A DNA stretch of 64,000 bases from Lactarius indigo (lineage: Eukaryota > Basidiomycota > Agaricomycetes > Russulales > Russulaceae): positions 3,143,454 through 3,207,453 of the forward strand of contig JAFKAC010000003.1 in assembly GCA_025766275.1 (NCBI GenBank), given 5' to 3'. The translations under genes were made by a program, and so were the position numbers. Position 1 is the stretch's first letter; each line of letters begins with the position of its first letter. Shown in pieces: positions 59,799 to 64,000 of the stretch. Under the pieces are notes generated by a model that had not been told where the DNA came from, did not search any database, and saw nothing but the letters and a program-made list of their open reading frames with translations.

Positions 59799-61250
59799 AA
59801 TGACACCCGCCGCACGAGTACCTGCGATTTGTGTAGGCATTTCCGTTTCAGACTTTATTCTTCTTTTTACTACCGTGTATGTTAATACATGTGCCATTCC
59901 CTGCGTTATTGTAGGGTGCCGCTACGTTCGGTTCAACTGGACCTTTCGGGTCAATCAGCAACCCGGCTGACGCTCAAAAGTTTATCGATCTCCTTGTGAG
60001 TCAAGGACACAAACGCCGTCGATGCGGCACGTAAATATGGGGTGGAACGACGGAGCAGGTCAGCACATGCTGCGGGTACCACCAAGATCACCCCGTTTCT
60101 TAGGAAAGGTCGTACTTCCTGGCCAGATTATTTCCAAACTAGATCTGAAGGGTGTCTCTGTGGATACAAAGTTCGGTCTTTTTGATTGACGACCTTAGAA
60201 ACCCAGGCTGTCCGTTTCTAACTGCTAGGTAATTTGCAGAGTCTGGCCTGACAATCCAGGGTGATCACTCCGCTGCGCGTCTCAAGGAGCTCGTACAAGA
60301 ATCCGTGATAGCTCTGAACGGAGTCAAGATTCGAACGCTGTATCTTCACAAGCCAGATAGATCTGTGCCATTCGCGGAAACAGTAGGTGCTATCGACGAG
60401 CTCCATAAGCAAGGCACCTTGTGCGTTCTATTCAAACAACGTCGAATTCTCTGGGTTGATTTAATTAGCGAGAGCTTTGGGTTGAGTAACTACCCATCTT
60501 GGAGGTGGGTAGTCCCGCGTCACGTTCACGAGTTCGCTGCGAGTTGGTGCGTGTCATCGATAGGTTTCAGAGATCGCCACGATCTGCAGACTCAATGGAT
60601 ACGTCGCTCCGACGGTCTACCAAGGGATCTACAACTTTATCGATCGGGTTAACGAAGCCGAGTAAGTTATGTATTCTTCTCGCGCAGCTTGATGCATCCC
60701 GCGCCAAGGCTCTTCCCTTGCCTCAGACGGTTCGGCATTCGCTTCGCGGCATTTTCCCCTCTGGCGTAAGATCTGAATATTTGGATCGAGTTCAATGTCT
60801 CAACCAATGGGCAGCGGTGGCCTCCTCACCGATCGGATCACCGATCCAGCCTTGTTGGAAAACCAACTTTCGTTTTAACACGGAGAAGGGTATACCCTGG
60901 TACCGTACCCGTTACGCACGCGCTCCCGCCGTGTTGCAACGTTTCCAGCCTTTCTTGGTGCCTTTTTTTCGACACTGCCCCACATACGAGCGGCCTAGTA
61001 ACATGTGCATTGTAGGCGGCTCACGGATTGACGTTGTGCGAAGTGGCCGTGCGCTGGCTTGTGCACCACAGTCAAATGCGTCCAGATGACCTTGGCATTA
61101 TTTATGGGGCGAGCAAGCTCCCCCAGCTAGAAGAATCTCTTGCGGATCAGTTAAGACTTGTCACTCTGCCTGGTCTGTTTGAGGAGTTAACGGACTTTGC
61201 AGTGCGAAGGGGCCACTACCCGCAGAGGTTGTCGCTAGCCAGTGGATAAC
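59799..61250 (+). pseudogene. Aldo-keto reductase, decaying
   Basis: Resembles NADPH-dependent aldo-keto reductases of the aflatoxin-aldehyde-reductase type. Start MTPAARVPAIC joins (intron gtaggc...ttgtag) to GAATFGSTGPFGSISNPADA. Then DTNAVDAARKY (the catalytic-Tyr region), IRTLYLHKPDRSVPFAETVG, a YPSWE motif, and near the end EVAVRWLVHHSQM and DDLGIIYGASKLPQ (the cofactor-binding RxxGGSR-like region is altered). Between these blocks single-base frame changes are needed around 60000-60060 and stops interrupt about 60850-61020. It is most likely a pseudogene, though unresolved introns or indels could explain some breaks. Confidence 0.65.
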
Positions 61251-61716
61251 GTATGGTTGGAGCTCAGTCCATATGTGCCGACATATGGGATGTAACAATT
61301 TTCTTTCGGGCACATTGCCTGAAGATGTCATATTCCCTTTCACAATAAAGGGAATCGTGTTTTCTGAAGATACATCGGCCAGACTACAACCATTCAATTG
61401 TTCACAACCCCATCCTCACTCATCGCGGATCAACCGCCCCTCATCCTACGCATCAATGAAATGAGGCTGACATAGGCGTCCTGACAACCTGTGTCTCCCG
61501 TTCCATTGCAGGCCTCAGCAGCGCAGCAGTTTGGTATCCTATACCACGGACGCCGAAAGGCACCCCGAGGGCGCTCAACAGTCCACAGAACACCGCGCCA
61601 GTTCTTCATAAGACTGACACAACATACAAGTCCGGGTTATTTCAATACTCAAAGTCTCTGTTACACAAGGTTTTCCCAGGGCTCGCACACTAATTGACGT
61701 CCAAAAAAAACACAAT
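61251..61716. other. Intergenic region
   Basis: 3' flanks of the reductase remnant (+) and the GH71/99-like gene (-). No gene seen. Confidence 0.45.
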
Positions 61717-64000
61717 CTATGAGACACACCCGGTCACTTTGTAAACTTGCCAAAAAACCTTACTTCCCGCTGTGACGAGAACTTTAAATTGTTTCCGAGA
61801 AAAATAGGTGAAACTGAAAACGAACCAGCAGAGACAACTGCCCAGTCCACGCTTCACAATGCTTTCCCCGCCGCGTCGTGTCCCCACCGATATTCCCAGA
61901 CCCTGACTCTGACCTGAACTCAAACTTATGGCCTTATCAGCCACGCCGCGTGCGAGGCTCAGTGAGCGCGCGGGTAAGTCCTGCCCTGGTGCTTGGGGTG
62001 GAGAAGGCGACGCGTTCGAATGTACGCGCGTCGGGGGAGGGGGAAACTCCCCAGGGCGAGGGGAAAGGCGACTTGAGGTAGGGCGCGGTCGGGCGGCGGG
62101 AGGAGAGGCGTGTGCTGCCGGGGGGCGGGGCTGCGGCAGTTGCAGAGAGGGTTCGGGTAGGGTACTGTGCGGACCTAGCACGTTGGTCAGTGTCAAGCCA
62201 ATTGTTCAGCATACTCGTATAGTAGTTGTCTGATGAGGCGGCGGTGTGAGACTCACGCGGCTCTAAGGGCGGCGGCGGCCCTGGATTGAACTGTTGAGAC
62301 TCCAAGATTGGAGTGACCTGTGGCATTGTAAACCCGTAGTCTGCTGGTCCCACTGGGCGCATGACTTCTGGGAAAGTGATTGGCTCACTATACCCGCTGG
62401 GATAGCATACGAGGCTTGGGTAGGAGGAACTGGGAATCGGGACGGAGGCAACGATTGGGATGGATGGTTCCAATCCTGAGGTACCCACATGGGTGATGTG
62501 GGGGGCTGAGAAGACCATGGACTCGCTGGCTGTGGTAATGGGGTGAAGTTTGGCGTCGGGAGCTGGACTGTAGGTCGTGTATACGAGCTCGAGCCAGCGG
62601 AGGTGTCTTGTGAATACTGCGATAGGGGCTGAGATGCTGAGGCGTGCTGTCAGGGGTAGAATGACTGACTGGTGCCGGCTGTGACGCTGCAGGGTTGGAC
62701 GAAGTGGCTTGACTGTGATATGCTGACTGGGATGGGCCATGTCCGAGAAGAGAAGGTAACTGTGAAGGACCGGGAGAGGGGCTGTCGATGTGGGGCGAGA
62801 GCTGAGGGGAACCGGAGGGGCGGCTCCTGTGTCGTTCTGAGACGGCGTAGAGGGACTAGACTGTAGGTCGTGTCGCGGAGGGATGGGGGGAGGGGGACGT
62901 GAATCCGTATGAGGCTGTGAGGGACGCGTTGTGGTCGGGGTTGGCGGGCCTTGTGCAGTGACGCTCTGCACACCAGCAGCTTCTTCTGCTTCAGCGAGTA
63001 AGGTGGTGGAGGTGCTTCTTCCTTGTCCATTGCCCTGTCCCTCTGCCTTTAACCAGTCCTCATATGATTGCCCTTCTCCGCCTGCGCTGCTACTGCCGCC
63101 ACCATGGATGCCGCTCCCACTAGCGTGCGTGGGTTCTAGAGATGGTCGAATCTCGGTCTTCGGGTGTGAGTACTCCCAATCGCGTAGCTCCTTTTCCGGG
63201 AATCGGTCCTCGAGGTGTCGCTCACCTTTTACTAGTTCGGATCCATAGCCTGCAATACGCATGTACCAATCTGCGGGGACATCGTAGCCGTCTACATCAT
63301 ACGCGATAAGCGAGAACTTATTGTCCTGGTCGTGAGGAAGGTCCTCTGTTTTCGTGATGGCGGGCAAAAATTGGGTTCCCTCGTCGTATTCATCCCACAT
63401 CGCGCCATACATCATACGAGCCCCCCACTTGTGGGCATTGTATATCTGTCTCCATAAGAATCGCCCACCTTCGCGTGGTGCGCCGTTCCGTGCCCAGTGC
63501 CCATCAGACGTATTAAATCCCTTTGAGGATTTGGTCAGCCTTCGAATTAACCATGGAGAGGAGGCGTACCGAACCACCTGGATGCACCACGGGCACATAA
63601 GCTACGCGCTTGCCGCGCGTCATTGTCCATTTGGCAAGGAACATGACATCGCCCTGAATGCGATCTTCAGCGAATGCATCTGCGCTCTTCTGATCTGAAT
63701 ATCGCCCCACTGTCCAAGGGGAGATCGCGTCGAATGATTGCATCCAGGCAGTGACAAAGTCTGGGTTGCTGTCTGCATCGGAATCTGAAGTACGCCAATG
63801 TGCAGGAGCGCCGCCTAAAAGGTAGGCTCCGCCAGGCGTCGAGTTGCGGAAAAAGGTGGTCAAGGCGCGCATTTGGGCAGGTGTGTGTTTGCTGTCTTTG
63901 AAGCCGAAACCTTGGGAAATGTAAAATGGCTAAGCAAATTGTTTACAATCGTGGGTCAGGAGAGCTGCGCACCCCAGATTGCGATCACAGGCTTTCCATC
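61717..64000 (-). CDS. GH71/99-like protein with long disordered tail (5' end outside window)
   Basis: The right edge encodes GKPVIAIWG, joined by an intron to FGFKDSKHTPAQMRALTTFF, YLLGGAPAHWRTSDSDADSN, AISPWTVGRYSDQKSADAFA, then NTSDGHWARNGAPREGGRFL, WGARMMYGAMWDEYDEGTQF and YDVDGYDVPADWYMRIAGYG. This is the pattern of the GH71/99-like (xylosidase/arabinosidase-annotated) fold found in bacteria and fungi; the MWDEYDEGT block holds likely catalytic acids. It then continues without a stop into about 450 residues rich in Pro, Ser and Thr. A gtgagt donor at about 62256 and an acceptor at about 62180 (with a ctgac branch site) shift the tail to the frame ending at 61717; without splicing it would end at 61937. 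The N terminus is not in the window. Confidence 0.7.

Overview
The window looks like nuclear DNA of a basidiomycete fungus, probably an agaricomycete. Nearly every recognisable gene is cut by several introns of about 50-65 bases with GT...AG ends and CTGAC/CTAAC-type branch sites. The proteins are closest in pattern to fungal housekeeping families, and there are fungal accessory families (F-box, CRN-like, Hal4-type kinase, OPT transporter). No tRNA, rRNA, CRISPR array or intact transposon was found. The placement is an inference from gene content, not from a database search.

Layout. 1-1055: 3' part of VPS35 (+). 1300-9090: two diverged copies of a roughly 3.6 kb unit in direct orientation, offset by about 4.21-4.34 kb. 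Each holds a minus-strand gene on the left and a plus-strand reading frame on the right, so they are divergently transcribed; no family was recognised. 9700-18585: BCP1/BCCIP (-), proline dehydrogenase (+), CAND1 (-) and a small PWWP-like protein (-). 19031-21082: Mpe1/RBBP6 (+). 21083-24928: a gene-poor stretch with a decayed F-box-like remnant and SmD3 (-). 24929-29247: VPS4 (-) and a Hal4/Sat4-type kinase (-). 30106-33004: ribosomal protein L19 (+) and a MYST acetyltransferase (+). 33466-37711: a CRN-like N-terminal domain followed by 3.7 kb without a supportable gene. 37712-44481: a large pseudokinase (+) and a Ser/Pro-rich protein of unknown function (+). 44844-54598: a minus-strand block of a single-pass membrane protein, Mediator subunit 9, an OPT transporter and an Rsc1/2-like bromodomain-BAH protein. 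55919-57086: a C2H2 zinc-finger gene (+). 59799-61250: a decaying aldo-keto reductase (+). 61717-64000: a GH71/99-like gene running off the right edge (-).

The conserved genes belong to separate housekeeping processes: endosomal sorting (VPS35, VPS4), chromatin and transcription (MYST, Rsc1/2, Med9), RNA processing (Mpe1, SmD3), ribosome (L19, BCP1) and SCF regulation (CAND1, F-box remnant). Nothing suggests a co-regulated cluster.

The most interesting part is the tandem pair of divergent gene units between VPS35 and BCP1. Copy B encodes an intact spliced 205-residue frame whose splice sites and TATA box are also found in copy A, while copy A carries frame breaks. The plus-strand frame shows almost only third-position changes between the copies. 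Several otherwise conserved genes (proline dehydrogenase, the zinc-finger gene) need single-base frame changes, so assembly indels must be considered.
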